Origin: Algoriphagus zhangzhouensis
GTDB taxonomy: Bacteria > Bacteroidota > Bacteroidia > Cytophagales > Cyclobacteriaceae
Direction: 5' to 3'
Assembly: GCF_900148515.1 (NCBI RefSeq)
Contig: NZ_FRXN01000001.1
Coordinates: forward strand, 496,001-560,000
Length of the DNA stretch: 64,000 nucleotides
Part shown: piece after piece, positions 45,783-54,717 of the stretch
How positions within the stretch are numbered: position 1 is the first letter of the stretch
Layout of the letters: every line of letters starts with the position of its first letter
Notes under the pieces: generated by a model
Seen by the model: the letters and a program-made list of their open reading frames with translations, nothing else
What the model was told of the DNA's origin: nothing
Database searches by the model: none
Made by a program: the position numbers and the translations under genes

Positions 45783-46892
45783 AAGAATCTCCAGAAAGGA
45801 GTTCTTCACAGTGTCCCAGTAAATTTCCAGGGGAGGATTTTGGGAGAAAAATGGTTCTTGAAGTGCGCTTTTGAATTGAGTTTCCGCTTGATTTAGATTT
45901 AAAAAATTGATGCTTTTACCTCCGTTAAATGGAGCTAAAAATTCTTGCCACTGGCTGTTTGGTGTGTGCAAAATGGGGATGTTCAACCCTGCACATTCAT
46001 ACAATTTAGTAGGCATCTTTGACCTGAATTCTGCTCGGTCTTCATATGCTAAAAGCAGAAGATCTGAGGCCTTCATTTCTTCAATAATCTCCTCGTGAAG
46101 GATTGGATTTTCGGAAATGTTTAAGCTGATATTTGGATAGTTTTTGGAGAGATTTTCAACTCTTTTTTGGAAGGATTTTAAAGTGCAATGTCCTACGATT
46201 TTCAATTTGAGTTGAGGTAATTTATCACTCAATTTGATGAACCAGAGAAGTGCATTTTCTGTCCCAAAGCTAGGGCTAAGAGTTCCTGTGATTAGGAGTT
46301 GAAGTGGGGTGTTAAGGTCTAGAAATACTGGCTTGAATTTTACCTTTTCACCAGCATATAAATTGGGTAAAACCAAAGCTGGACTTTTCTTAGGCATCTC
46401 TTTTTCGTAGCATTTTTCAGCCAGGAGAAAATGATCAATTCCATTTTTGGATTCCGAAAATGAGATCAGAGATTTGGCTAAGAAGCGGGAAATTGTTCCT
46501 CTTTCAGGATTGAGATTTAGGTTAGCTACGTAGTTTTCCTGAACATCATAAATCAACTTAAAGCCATAGATTCTCTTTAGAAGTTTTGCTATTGGGAGAT
46601 ATTCCCAAGTGCAACAAATGACGATTTTAGGTCGAACTTTTTGGACTATTTGAGCAAATCGGAAAGGCATCCAAGCTCGTTGCCATAGAGATTTTGTATC
46701 GGTGATGGAATAAAAGTATCGGAATTTCTCGCTTTTTGAAGACCTTTTAGGGCAAAAGCCTATGAAGTTTAGGCTGTATTTATTTGTTTCGCTCATCGAA
46801 AGGCCGAGCTTTCTAAAAGCCCGGATATCCTGGACCGGTTTGAGTCCAGAAGCTATTAAAACGGGTGTCTTTTCGGCCCTTTTCTGTTGCAT
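45780..46892 (-). CDS. Glycosyltransferase (GT-B, family 4-like)
   Basis: A 370-residue cytoplasmic glycosyltransferase of the GT-B fold. The N-terminal VLIASGLKPVQDIRAFRKLG and the later TGTLSPSFGTENALLWF and LLLLAYEDRAEFRSKMPTKLYEC segments fit GT4 enzymes, with the last providing the nucleotide-sugar-binding region. The donor and acceptor are unknown. It is not beside other polysaccharide genes. It is divergent from dapD with only 20 bases between starts, so dapD's promoter probably lies within this gene or is very short. Confidence 0.75.
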   Translation of the reverse strand: MQQKRAEKTPVLIASGLKPVQDIRAFRKLGLSMSETNKYSLNFIGFCPKRSSKSEKFRYFYSITDTKSLWQRAWMPFRFAQIVQKVRPKIVICCTWEYLPIAKLLKRIYGFKLIYDVQENYVANLNLNPERGTISRFLAKSLISFSESKNGIDHFLLAEKCYEKEMPKKSPALVLPNLYAGEKVKFKPVFLDLNTPLQLLITGTLSPSFGTENALLWFIKLSDKLPQLKLKIVGHCTLKSFQKRVENLSKNYPNISLNISENPILHEEIIEEMKASDLLLLAYEDRAEFRSKMPTKLYECAGLNIPILHTPNSQWQEFLAPFNGGKSINFLNLNQAETQFKSALQEPFFSQNPPLEIYWDTVKNSFLEIL

Positions 46893-46912
46893 AAACGAAA
46901 CTAAACAAAATA

Positions 46913-47728
46913 ATGGAACTCAGAGAAATCATTGAAAAAGCTTGGGACAACCGAGAATTGTTGAAAGAAAAAGATACTGAAATCGCTATCAAAACCATCA
47001 TCTCTGACTTGGATTCAGGTCAATTGAGAGTTGCTGAACCTTTGGAAGACGGTAGCTGGAAAGTAAATGATTGGGTAAAGAAGGCAGTGATTCTTTATTT
47101 CCCTATCCGAAAAATGCAGACAATCGAAGTTGGTCCATTCGAATTCCATGATAAAATGGCTTTGAAAACCAATTATGCTAAGCAGGGTGTTAGAGTTGTA
47201 CCTCATGCTGTAGCTAGATATGGAGCTTATTTGGCTAGTGGAGTGGTGATGATGCCAAGTTATGTTAATATCGGAGCTTATGTGGACAGTGGCACGATGG
47301 TTGATACCTGGGCTACAGTCGGTTCGTGTGCCCAAATCGGCAAAAACGTTCACTTGAGTGGTGGAGTAGGTATCGGAGGGGTTTTGGAACCTGTTCAAGC
47401 TGCACCAGTGATTGTGGAAGATGGAGCTTTCATCGGATCCAGAGCAATCATCGTAGAAGGTGTAAGAATTGGTAAAGAAGCGGTAATCGGAGCTGGAGTC
47501 ACCCTAACAGCTAGTTCCAAGATTATTGATGTGACAGGATCTGAGCCTGTGGAGTACAAAGGATATGTGCCTCCAAGATCAGTGGTGATTCCTGGATCAC
47601 TTGCCAAAGAATTCAATGCAGGAACTTTCCAAGTGCCATGTGCATTGATTATTGGACAAAGAAAAGCCTCTACGGACCTTAAAACTTCTCTAAACGACGC
47701 TTTAAGAGAAAACAACGTAGCAGTCTAA
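46913..47728 (+). CDS. dapD: 2,3,4,5-tetrahydropyridine-2,6-dicarboxylate N-succinyltransferase DapD
   Basis: A 271-residue left-handed beta-helix acyltransferase of the lysine and diaminopimelate pathway. Diagnostic segments are PSYVNIGAYVDSGTMVDTWATVGSCAQIG and GGVLEPVQAAPVIVEDGAFIGS with hexapeptide repeats. It transfers succinyl from succinyl-CoA to tetrahydrodipicolinate, supplying meso-diaminopimelate for peptidoglycan. Length is normal. A TPR lipoprotein gene follows after 10 bases and is probably co-transcribed; both end at a good terminator. Confidence 0.96.
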   Translation: MELREIIEKAWDNRELLKEKDTEIAIKTIISDLDSGQLRVAEPLEDGSWKVNDWVKKAVILYFPIRKMQTIEVGPFEFHDKMALKTNYAKQGVRVVPHAVARYGAYLASGVVMMPSYVNIGAYVDSGTMVDTWATVGSCAQIGKNVHLSGGVGIGGVLEPVQAAPVIVEDGAFIGSRAIIVEGVRIGKEAVIGAGVTLTASSKIIDVTGSEPVEYKGYVPPRSVVIPGSLAKEFNAGTFQVPCALIIGQRKASTDLKTSLNDALRENNVAV

Positions 47729-47738
47729 ACCAACTAAT

Positions 47739-48341
47739 ATGAAAATTTTATTCCGGGCCGGATTTGCAGTGCTTTTAAGTGCTGCATGTCTGGCTTGTTC
47801 TAATTCTGGTGAGAGTAAAGGAGATGTCTATTTCTCTCAAGGAGAATACAGCCAAGCTGTCAATGAGTATTCTGAAACATTGAAGTTCAGCCCAAATGAT
47901 GTGACCACACTTTATAATCGTGGGAGAGCGCATGAGGAGCAGGGTGAATATGATTCTGCTTTAATAGACTTTGAAAAAGCGGCTCAGATTGATCCTAATA
48001 ACTTTCAGGTATTATTGAGTATTTCTAATATTCACTATTCACAAAAGAACTATTCCAAAGCTTTGATCTATGCAGGTAAAGCTGAAGAGATTTCTGGAGC
48101 ACCGGCAATGGCTTCTTTTATGAAAGGAAGAACCCTACATCAATTGGGACATACGGATGATGCTATGAAGTCGTATAATAATGCGATTAAGCTGGATAAG
48201 AATTTTGGCCAAGCTTATTTCAATAGAGGAATGTTGAAAGTGGCTACTAAGAAAAAGAAAAGTGCCTGTGAAGACTTTCAATTGGCAAAGGGTCTGGAAT
48301 ATCCGGGAGCTGAAGATGCTCTCAAAAAATATTGTAACTAA
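47739..48341 (+). CDS. TPR-repeat lipoprotein
   Basis: A 200-residue protein with a lipoprotein signal ending in ACLACSN. The rest is four to five tetratricopeptide repeats: GDVYFSQGEYSQAVNEYSE, LYNRGRAHEEQGEYDSALIDF, ISNIHYSQKNYSKALIY, KGRTLHQLGHTDDAMKSYN and FNRGMLKVATKKKKSACEDF. Such proteins act as scaffolds in the cell envelope; no specific partner is evident. It follows dapD and ends just before a strong terminator. Confidence 0.85.
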   Translation: MKILFRAGFAVLLSAACLACSNSGESKGDVYFSQGEYSQAVNEYSETLKFSPNDVTTLYNRGRAHEEQGEYDSALIDFEKAAQIDPNNFQVLLSISNIHYSQKNYSKALIYAGKAEEISGAPAMASFMKGRTLHQLGHTDDAMKSYNNAIKLDKNFGQAYFNRGMLKVATKKKKSACEDFQLAKGLEYPGAEDALKKYCN

Positions 48342-48351
48342 GAGTCCAAAT

Positions 48352-48379
48352 AAAAAGCCCCGAATTTTCGGGGCTTTTT
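48352..48379 (+). terminator. Intrinsic terminator after the dapD-TPR unit
   Basis: GCCCCGA / TCGGGGC forms a seven-bp stem with a four-base loop, preceded by A5 and followed by T5. It lies 10 bases after the TPR lipoprotein stop and closes the dapD transcription unit. Confidence 0.9.
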
Positions 48380-49086
48380 CATTTGGATTATTTTTTAGAA
48401 ACTTCTCACCAAATCAAATTCCATTTTGAGTGAAAACATCCCAGCTAGCGCAAGTCTCCCGACTTGTGCTTTTCAATGTTGAAGTTTTTAACTACTGATT
48501 CTTATTGTGATGGAAATGAAGTAAGAAATGGCAGTCACGAGACAGGAGACTTGAGCCCATGCGGGTCAAACGCTAAAAATCACCGGATTTCCGAACATTT
48601 CGGAACTATCCGATTTTCTTCACGCTTGTTGACCTCAATCCGTCAACAGCCACTTCAAAGCAAATTCTGGAATCTTTTTAGTTTCTTCTATTATTTAAAT
48701 GTTGTTTAAAACTCAAATCTAGTGGTGCGGTGGGAGGTCGCAGCCGCGAGGTGTGGGATGGCTATGTGCGGTGGAAGCTTAGCTGCGACTAGGCCTTTTG
48801 GTACATTTTGGGCCATGCCAAAAGTACATTCAATAGTTTGAAGTCCAGTTTGATTGAATTATTTATGGGTGTTTATAAACTTTGGAGTTAAAGGGCAAGT
48901 GAAAAATTCAATTCCTTAGATGAATTTGTTTAACCCAAAAATGGACAGCGGTGGTTTCGTATCCAGATACTTATCGGGATCGGGATTGGTCCTCTTTTTC
49001 ACCTACAGGAAAAAGGACGAATAAATTAAATGGCAGAAAATCACCCTTTTTTGTTTCAAATTCCTGTTTTTGAAATAAACATTTTT
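48380..49086. other. Non-coding 0.7-kb spacer with palindromic pieces
   Basis: No convincing gene is present. Besides the hairpin element at 48451-48575 it carries an 8-bp inverted repeat (GTCGCAGC 48737-48744 / GCTGCGAC 48782-48789) and a second one (CTTTTGG 48795-48801 / CCAAAAG 48818-48824) with GTACATT repeated after each arm. A plus-strand open frame at 48464-48709 has random composition. Confidence 0.5.
48451..48575. repeat. Dispersed hairpin element, copy 1
   Basis: A six-bp hairpin CAAGTC-TCCC-GACTTG at 48451-48466 is followed about 70 bases later by GAAATGGCAGTC and GGAGACTTGAG. Copy 2 at 56269 shares the same CAAGTC/GACTTG stem and, in complement, the GGAAATGGCAGTC part. This suggests a dispersed repeat family different from the 22-kb array. 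Confidence 0.5.
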
Positions 49087-49812
49087 TTATAAATGTTCGT
49101 GAGGTTTGTGATCACATATTTCTTCGGAAGGAACAGTGCCGCTTCCTCCGCAAGTTTTACATTCACTGACTTCTTTGAGAGATCCATTACAAGTAGGGCA
49201 GGTTAGTCTTCCTTTTCCTGCACAGCGGTCACACTCGTAGTATTCGACGATGTTAAAGATATTTCTCTTGGTGATCATTCCAGTTCCAGCACATTTACTA
49301 CAACCTACTATTCCATGGCCTTTACAATAAGAACATTCCTGTTCTAGTTTTTTAGTGCCATTACAAGTTTCGCATGTTTCTAATCTATAGCCTTTTCTAT
49401 TACAAAGTTGACAGCTGGCAATTGCTGCTAGTGGCGTCTTTAACTTTTCTTCCAGCTCCTTTGCTCCTTGGTAATTTTCGCCTCTAAAACCATTTAATTC
49501 AAAGTATTTGGACAAAAAGTTAGAGCTATTGTCATATTGTTTCAACTCAAACAAAGTCTCTGAAAAATAGTAGGGCATTTCTTCTGGCAATGGTAGACCC
49601 GAATCAATTAGATTCCTGAAAATAGAATTTGCGGTCTCATAATCCTGCCGCTCCATGGCAGCAAGGGCTCCTTTCATCCATCGATCTGTCTGTCCCAAAT
49701 TAGGAACTCCTTGACTATAAGCTTTTGAGGAAAAGATAGTTAGAATAAGAAGGGCTGAGAATAGAAATTTTGAGTACACTGTTACTTGCTGATTGAATGA
49801 CAAAATAAACAA
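49087..49812 (-). CDS. Secreted protein with DnaJ-type CxxCxG zinc-finger repeats
   Basis: A 241-residue protein with a signal peptide ending near KAYSQ, so it is exported. Residues 40-110 are helical and TPR-like (WMKGALAAMERQDYETANSIFRNL). The C-terminal half contains seven CxxCxG-type motifs (CQLCNRKG, CETCNGTK, CSYCKGHG, CSKCAGTG, CDRCAGKG, CPTCNGS, CKTCGGSG), the pattern of the DnaJ cysteine-rich region, and it ends in a His-rich tail HKPHEHL. DnaJ zinc fingers normally act in the cytosol, so an exported copy is unusual. The partner is unknown. No J domain is present. Confidence 0.75.
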   Translation of the reverse strand: MFILSFNQQVTVYSKFLFSALLILTIFSSKAYSQGVPNLGQTDRWMKGALAAMERQDYETANSIFRNLIDSGLPLPEEMPYYFSETLFELKQYDNSSNFLSKYFELNGFRGENYQGAKELEEKLKTPLAAIASCQLCNRKGYRLETCETCNGTKKLEQECSYCKGHGIVGCSKCAGTGMITKRNIFNIVEYYECDRCAGKGRLTCPTCNGSLKEVSECKTCGGSGTVPSEEICDHKPHEHL

Positions 49813-49986
49813 GAAGTTTTTGGAAAGGTAAAGTTAATGTTTGCAAACGGTGAATTTTCAAACAATTACTAAAATGGATTTTGGAAGATGAAAATTGTCT
49901 TTATTTTAGGAGAACGATTTAGTACTTCCTTATAAAGAAGGATGCTTTTGAGTATTTATTTAGTGTTTATAAAAATTTTATCAAAA

Positions 49987-50394
49987 ATGGCAAAGGCAAT
50001 TGATGCAATTGAAGGAATTGGCGAAGTATTCAAAGGGAAACTTGGTGAGGCAGGAATCAAAACCGTAGAAGGTCTTTTGGAAGCAGGAGCTTCTAAAGCT
50101 GGAAGAAAGAAATTGGCGGAAGCCTCTGGTATCGATGAGTCAAAAATCCTTACTTGGGTGAATATGGCTGACCTTTTCAGAATTAATGGAATTGCAAGTC
50201 AGTTTGCAGAACTTTTGAAAGCTGCAGGAGTGGACACTGTGAAAGAACTACGTAACAGAAACGCTGAAAATCTTCACGCTGCTTTGACAAAGACCCAAGA
50301 AGAAAAAGGTTTGACTAAAGCTGTTCCAGCTCTTTCTAAAGTGGAAGACTTTATCAGCCAAGCAAAAGCATTGGAACCAATGGTGACATACTAA
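49987..50394 (+). CDS. DUF4332-like helix-hairpin-helix protein
   Basis: A 135-residue protein from the ATG at 49987; the longer reading from 49942 adds fifteen hydrophobic residues with no signal-peptide logic. Two tandem helix-hairpin-helix-like units are seen: IEGIGEVFKGKLGEAGIKTVEGLLEAG and INGIASQFAELLKAAGVDTVKELRNRN, as in DUF4332, which resembles DNA-binding or ribosome-associated proteins. No membrane segment. It ends at a strong hairpin terminator and lies 89 bases before the HerA-like gene. Confidence 0.8.
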   Translation: MAKAIDAIEGIGEVFKGKLGEAGIKTVEGLLEAGASKAGRKKLAEASGIDESKILTWVNMADLFRINGIASQFAELLKAAGVDTVKELRNRNAENLHAALTKTQEEKGLTKAVPALSKVEDFISQAKALEPMVTY

Positions 50395-50420
50395 AATTTG
50401 AAATAGTAATTTCATTTAGA

Positions 50421-50454
50421 AACCTTTTTGCCCTGAGCAAAAAGGTTTTTTTTG
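50421..50454 (+). terminator. Intrinsic terminator after the DUF4332 gene
   Basis: AACCTTTTTGC / GCAAAAAGGTT is a perfect 11-bp stem around a five-base loop, followed by a run of T. It ends transcription of the DUF4332 gene before the next gene starts at 50484. Confidence 0.85.
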
Positions 50455-50483
50455 TAGTTTGCTTTTTCTAAAATCTTTCGAAA

Positions 50484-52025
50484 ATGAGTACAGAGAATCG
50501 ACAAGAAGAGTTTACCAAATACTTGGCTGATGGTCAGGTTTATAAAAAAGATTACATCATCATGGGGACAGGAATCCTTGATGGTGAGCCTATCACTGGT
50601 GCCCAGATCAAAGTTCCTTTGAAGACAATGAACCGTCATGGTTTGATTGCGGGTGCTACCGGAACGGGTAAAACCAAGACCTTACAGGTGATAGCAGAAC
50701 AATTGTCTCTAAAGGGTATTCCTTCAGTTTTGATGGATTTGAAAGGTGATCTTTCAGGTTTGGCTCAACCCGGAGATGCATCTGATTTTATTTTGAAAAG
50801 GTCCGAAAAAATAGGAGTGGACTATGATCCAATGGGCTTGCCTGTTGAGCTGATGTCTATTTCAGATGAAAAGGGAGTAAGAATGAAGGCCACTATTTCA
50901 GAATTTGGGCCAGTTCTTATTTCTCAGATTCTGGAATTGAATGATACTCAAAGTGGCATCATTTCTTTGATATTCCGCTATTGTGATTTGCAGCAACTTC
51001 CATTGCTGGATTTAAAAGATCTCAAAAAGGTGCTGCAATACATCACTAATGAAGGTAAAGAAGCTGTAACCAAAGAATATGGTCAGGTTTCTTCTGCTTC
51101 CGTGAATACTATTATGCGAAAAATCATTGAGTTGGAACAGCAAGGTGCTGAACGATTCTTTGGTGAGAAATCCTTTGAGGTTGAGGACTTTGTGAGAACC
51201 AAGTATGGAAGAGGAGTGGTGTCGGTTATTAGATTGACCGATGTTCAATCCAAACCAAAGCTTTTTTCAACCTTTATGTTGAGTCTTCTTTCTGAGATTT
51301 ATGAAACTTTCCCAGAGCAAGGAGATGATGACAAGCCAAAGCTTTGTTTGTTTATCGATGAAGCTCATTTGGTGTTTGACAATGCTTCCAAAGATCTTTT
51401 AGAAAAGATTGAGGCAATTATAAAGCTTATCCGATCCAAAGGTGTAGGAGTGTATTTCTGTACACAAACTCCTACTGATGTTCCTGATTCTGTTTTAGGT
51501 CAATTAGGTTTGAAGGTTCAACATGCTTTGAGAGCCTTTACAGCAAAAGACCGTAAAGCAATTACCAAAACCGCTGAAAATTATCCCTTATCGCCCTATT
51601 ATGAAACTTCAGAGGTTCTGACTTCTATGGGGATTGGTGAAGCATTGATCACAGCATTGAATGAGAAAGGGATACCAACTCCGCTGGCTCATACTTTGGT
51701 TCGTGCGCCAATCACTCGCATGGATATCCTGACTGAAAAAGAAATAGATGATGTATGCAAATCTTCTGATTTGATTGATAAATACAATCAGGAAATCGAT
51801 CGAGAAAGTGCCTTTGAAATCTTGGGAGACAAGCTAGAGAAAATCGAGAAAGAACAGGAAAAAGCAGTTTTACCTGGACCAAAACCTAGAACAACTCGAC
51901 GAACTAAGCAAGACGAATCTATCATAGAAGAACTCAGCAAAAACACCATGGTGAGACAAATCGGAAGGACCATTTTCCGCGAATTAACCAGAGGTATTTT
52001 AGGTTCATTTACGCGTAGAAGGTAA
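50484..52025 (+). CDS. HerA-like ATPase (DUF853 / YjgR family)
   Basis: A 513-residue FtsK/HerA-type P-loop ATPase. Walker A is GATGTGKTKTLQ (about residues 53-64), Walker B is LCLFIDEAHLVF (about 290), and a C-terminal ERGRI/arginine-rich tail with RTTRRTKQ follows. It matches DUF853 (YjgR) proteins, which are soluble hexameric ATPases without a known client. No defence partner such as NurA is adjacent. It leads a group of plus-strand genes, and the HI0933 flavoprotein follows after 36 bases. Confidence 0.9.
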   Translation: MSTENRQEEFTKYLADGQVYKKDYIIMGTGILDGEPITGAQIKVPLKTMNRHGLIAGATGTGKTKTLQVIAEQLSLKGIPSVLMDLKGDLSGLAQPGDASDFILKRSEKIGVDYDPMGLPVELMSISDEKGVRMKATISEFGPVLISQILELNDTQSGIISLIFRYCDLQQLPLLDLKDLKKVLQYITNEGKEAVTKEYGQVSSASVNTIMRKIIELEQQGAERFFGEKSFEVEDFVRTKYGRGVVSVIRLTDVQSKPKLFSTFMLSLLSEIYETFPEQGDDDKPKLCLFIDEAHLVFDNASKDLLEKIEAIIKLIRSKGVGVYFCTQTPTDVPDSVLGQLGLKVQHALRAFTAKDRKAITKTAENYPLSPYYETSEVLTSMGIGEALITALNEKGIPTPLAHTLVRAPITRMDILTEKEIDDVCKSSDLIDKYNQEIDRESAFEILGDKLEKIEKEQEKAVLPGPKPRTTRRTKQDESIIEELSKNTMVRQIGRTIFRELTRGILGSFTRRR

Positions 52026-52061
52026 TTAGTTTAACTATTTGTTAATCATAATAGTATAGGT

Positions 52062-53264
52062 TTGAATATCGCGGTAATAGGAGGTGGAGCTTCGGGCTTT
52101 TTTGCTGCAATTCATGCATCTGGCCCAGGTAGGAAAGTGACCATTTATGAGAAGTCTCCCAAGTTGCTTTCCAAGGTAAAAGTCTCAGGAGGAGGAAGGT
52201 GTAATGTGACACATCGTCCCATGGAAATAGGGAAGTTGGTTAAGAATTATCCGCGTGGAGAGAAGTTTTTGAAACAGGTTTTTCGCCATTTCAAACAAGA
52301 AGATACCATCGAATGGTTTGAAAGCAGGGGAGTTCCGTTGAAAATCGAGGACGATGGAAGAATGTTTCCCGTCTCTGATAGTTCCTCTTCCATCATTTCT
52401 GCCCTACAATCTGAAGCTCATAAAAGTGGTATTCAAATTCAGACTGGAATGGGATTGACAGGCCTTAAGCCCAAAGATGAAGCCTGGGTACTCGAATTCG
52501 GTTCGGAAAGAATAGTGGCTGATAAAGTCATTCTTGCTACAGGAGGCTTTCCCAAGAAGGAAGGCTATAGATTTCTTTTTGCACTTAAGCATGAATTGAT
52601 TTCCCCCATACCTTCTTTATTCACATTTAATACTCCGGGAGAATCAATTCGAGAATTGATGGGCTTATCGGTTCCAAATGCTCATATACGACTTCAGGGG
52701 ACCAAACTTTCATACAGTGGTCCTTTGCTAATTACCCATTGGGGAGTAAGTGGCCCTGCTGTGTTGAAATTATCAGCTTTTGGTGCTTCGTGGCTGTTTG
52801 AGCAGGATTATAAGGCTCATGCTATGATCAATTGGAATCAACAATATGGTGAGGAAGATTTCAAGAATCACCTGATTGAATATGGAAAAGCCAATGGAGC
52901 AAGATTGCTTAAAAATTACCCGCTTTTTGATATTCCTGGAAGATTATGGGCTCATTTTTTGGACAAATCTGAGATTTCTCAAGGAAGTAATTATGGGAAT
53001 TTGAATAAAAAGCAGATCAATAAATTGGTGCAAAATCTTTTTTGCTATAATTTGAAGGTCGAAGGGAAAACCACATTCAAGGAGGAGTTTGTCACCGCCG
53101 GAGGAATCAGCTTGAATGAGGTAAACACCCAAACCATGGAAAGTAAATATCACCCTAATCTTTACTTTTCCGGGGAAGTACTGAATATAGATGGAATTAC
53201 AGGAGGTTTTAACTTCCAAGCAGCTTGGTCAACTGGGTATTTGGCCGGCAAGTCCACCTTTTAA
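52062..53264 (+). CDS. HI0933/BaiN family NAD(P)/FAD-dependent flavoprotein
   Basis: A 400-residue flavoprotein that begins with TTG at 52062; the following residues form the FAD-binding fold (NIAVIGGGASGFFAAIHA) and KVKVSGGGRCNVTH, the family signature. The C-terminal GGISLNEVNTQTMESK and LYFSGEVLNIDGITGGFNFQAAWSTGY close the FAD site. Members are soluble oxidoreductases of unknown physiological substrate. There is no in-frame ATG near the start, so TTG is the likely initiation codon. Ten bases separate it from the next gene. Confidence 0.92.
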   Translation: MNIAVIGGGASGFFAAIHASGPGRKVTIYEKSPKLLSKVKVSGGGRCNVTHRPMEIGKLVKNYPRGEKFLKQVFRHFKQEDTIEWFESRGVPLKIEDDGRMFPVSDSSSSIISALQSEAHKSGIQIQTGMGLTGLKPKDEAWVLEFGSERIVADKVILATGGFPKKEGYRFLFALKHELISPIPSLFTFNTPGESIRELMGLSVPNAHIRLQGTKLSYSGPLLITHWGVSGPAVLKLSAFGASWLFEQDYKAHAMINWNQQYGEEDFKNHLIEYGKANGARLLKNYPLFDIPGRLWAHFLDKSEISQGSNYGNLNKKQINKLVQNLFCYNLKVEGKTTFKEEFVTAGGISLNEVNTQTMESKYHPNLYFSGEVLNIDGITGGFNFQAAWSTGYLAGKSTF

Positions 53265-53273
53265 AAAGACAAT

Positions 53274-53636
53274 ATGAGCTTAGCCTACCCTGAATTGAAT
53301 CAGCATATCCTCGATATGGCTGAAGGCGATGAAGAGTTTAGAGAAGACCTTACCAAAGCTATTCATTCTGGTTTGATTGAACTTCAGGAAAAGTATGCTG
53401 AAGGAAAGCAATTGAAGGATGATGTGATCATTCAGCAGATAAGACATAAGGTAAAGCCTACTTTGGCCATGTTTGGTTTCGATGATTTGAGCGAAATCCT
53501 GATTGCTGGAAAAGTTATTATCGAAACATCTGGATTTGGTGATGAGTTTGATTCTCATTTTTCATTATTTCAAAGTAAACTCAAAGTTGCGATCCAAGAA
53601 GTGAAGTATTTGTTGGAGCCAAAGCTCAATTCCTGA
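53274..53636 (+). CDS. HPt-like small protein
   Basis: A 120-residue, all-helical protein. The middle segment IIQQIRHKVKPTLAMFGFDDLSEI matches the histidine phosphotransfer motif (HxxKxxxxxxG), with His58 as candidate phosphate acceptor; helices on both sides fit an HPt four-helix bundle. No kinase is adjacent. It could relay phosphate between a hybrid kinase and a response regulator. Identification rests on this motif alone. It follows the flavoprotein gene after 9 bases. Confidence 0.55.
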   Translation: MSLAYPELNQHILDMAEGDEEFREDLTKAIHSGLIELQEKYAEGKQLKDDVIIQQIRHKVKPTLAMFGFDDLSEILIAGKVIIETSGFGDEFDSHFSLFQSKLKVAIQEVKYLLEPKLNS

Positions 53637-53707
53637 TATTTTCTGGAATATTGAACGAATTTGACTTCAATGGCTTTATTTAGCAGATTGATTCAGCGTT
53701 CGATTTC

Positions 53708-54670
53708 ATGCCAATTGTTCCTTCTACCTACACCAAACCTCCAGGATATTTAATCAATGGACACTTTGAAACTATCGTTCCTAGTTTATTTAGGAAGATA
53801 GAAGGTGTCCTTTACGAAAGAGAGAAAATCGATACTCCTGATCAGGATTTTTTGAATTTGGATTGGTCTCGAGTAGGTTCCAAAAAGCTTTTAATTGTTT
53901 CCCATGGATTAGAAGGTGATTCTTATCGTCATTATGCCATGGCTTTGGTAAAGCTTTTTAACCAAAATGGAATTGACGCCTTGGTTTGGAACAATAGGAC
54001 ATGTGGGGGAGAAATGAATCTTCAGCCTATTCTATACCATCATGGTGCCAGCTATGATTTGGATTCTACTATCAAACATGTGGTTTCCAATTATGAATAC
54101 GAAGAGATTTACCTTTGCGGAATTAGCATGGGAGGAGCTCAAACTTTGAAATACCTTGGTGAAAATGGAGCAGACATTCCTTTTGAAATCAAAAAAGCTG
54201 CTGTTTACTCAACTCCTTGTAATCTTCCTTCCAGTGCTGCCACATTGAGAATGAAGAGGAATGCGATATACAAAAAGAAATTCTTGAACAAACTGAAGGA
54301 GAAAATCAGAAGAAAAGCGCTTCAGTTCCCTGATTTGATTGATTTGGAAGCTTTAGAGAGGGTTAGAGATTTTGATACGTTTGATACTCAATTCACTGCT
54401 AAACTGCACGGATTCAAGGATGCGGCGGACTTTTATCAATCTGTAAGTGCTGATAACTGGATGGAAGATATTTCCATTCCAACACTAATTATCAATGCTT
54501 TAAATGATCCACTTTTGGGACCGGAATGCTACCCAGTGGAATTGGCAAAGAATAAATCAGAAATCTTTCTAGAAATGCCAACAAGAGGGGGACATACCGG
54601 TTTTGTTCAAAGTGGGGAAGAGTTTACATGGGCAGAAAAGCGGTTTTTGGACTTTTTGGTAAATCCATAA
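53708..54670 (+). CDS. YheT family alpha/beta hydrolase
   Basis: A 320-residue alpha/beta hydrolase. The opening YLINGHFETIVPSLFR is diagnostic for YheT-like proteins. The nucleophile elbow is GISMGG (about residue 139-144), the acid is in ALNDPLLG and the histidine is in TRGGHTGF near the end. They act on esters or thioesters; the substrate is not known. No signal peptide. It stands between the HPt-like gene and the glutamate-synthase-like gene on the same strand. Confidence 0.92.
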   Translation: MPIVPSTYTKPPGYLINGHFETIVPSLFRKIEGVLYEREKIDTPDQDFLNLDWSRVGSKKLLIVSHGLEGDSYRHYAMALVKLFNQNGIDALVWNNRTCGGEMNLQPILYHHGASYDLDSTIKHVVSNYEYEEIYLCGISMGGAQTLKYLGENGADIPFEIKKAAVYSTPCNLPSSAATLRMKRNAIYKKKFLNKLKEKIRRKALQFPDLIDLEALERVRDFDTFDTQFTAKLHGFKDAADFYQSVSADNWMEDISIPTLIINALNDPLLGPECYPVELAKNKSEIFLEMPTRGGHTGFVQSGEEFTWAEKRFLDFLVNP

Positions 54671-54717
54671 AAACTCAAACTCACTTAGTATATTAGTGCT
54701 AACTAAATTTAAAATTA

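Noticed and set aside
48464..48709. Open frame in the spacer after the dapD unit
   Set aside because: Overlaps the hairpin element; no conserved pattern and no plausible start context.
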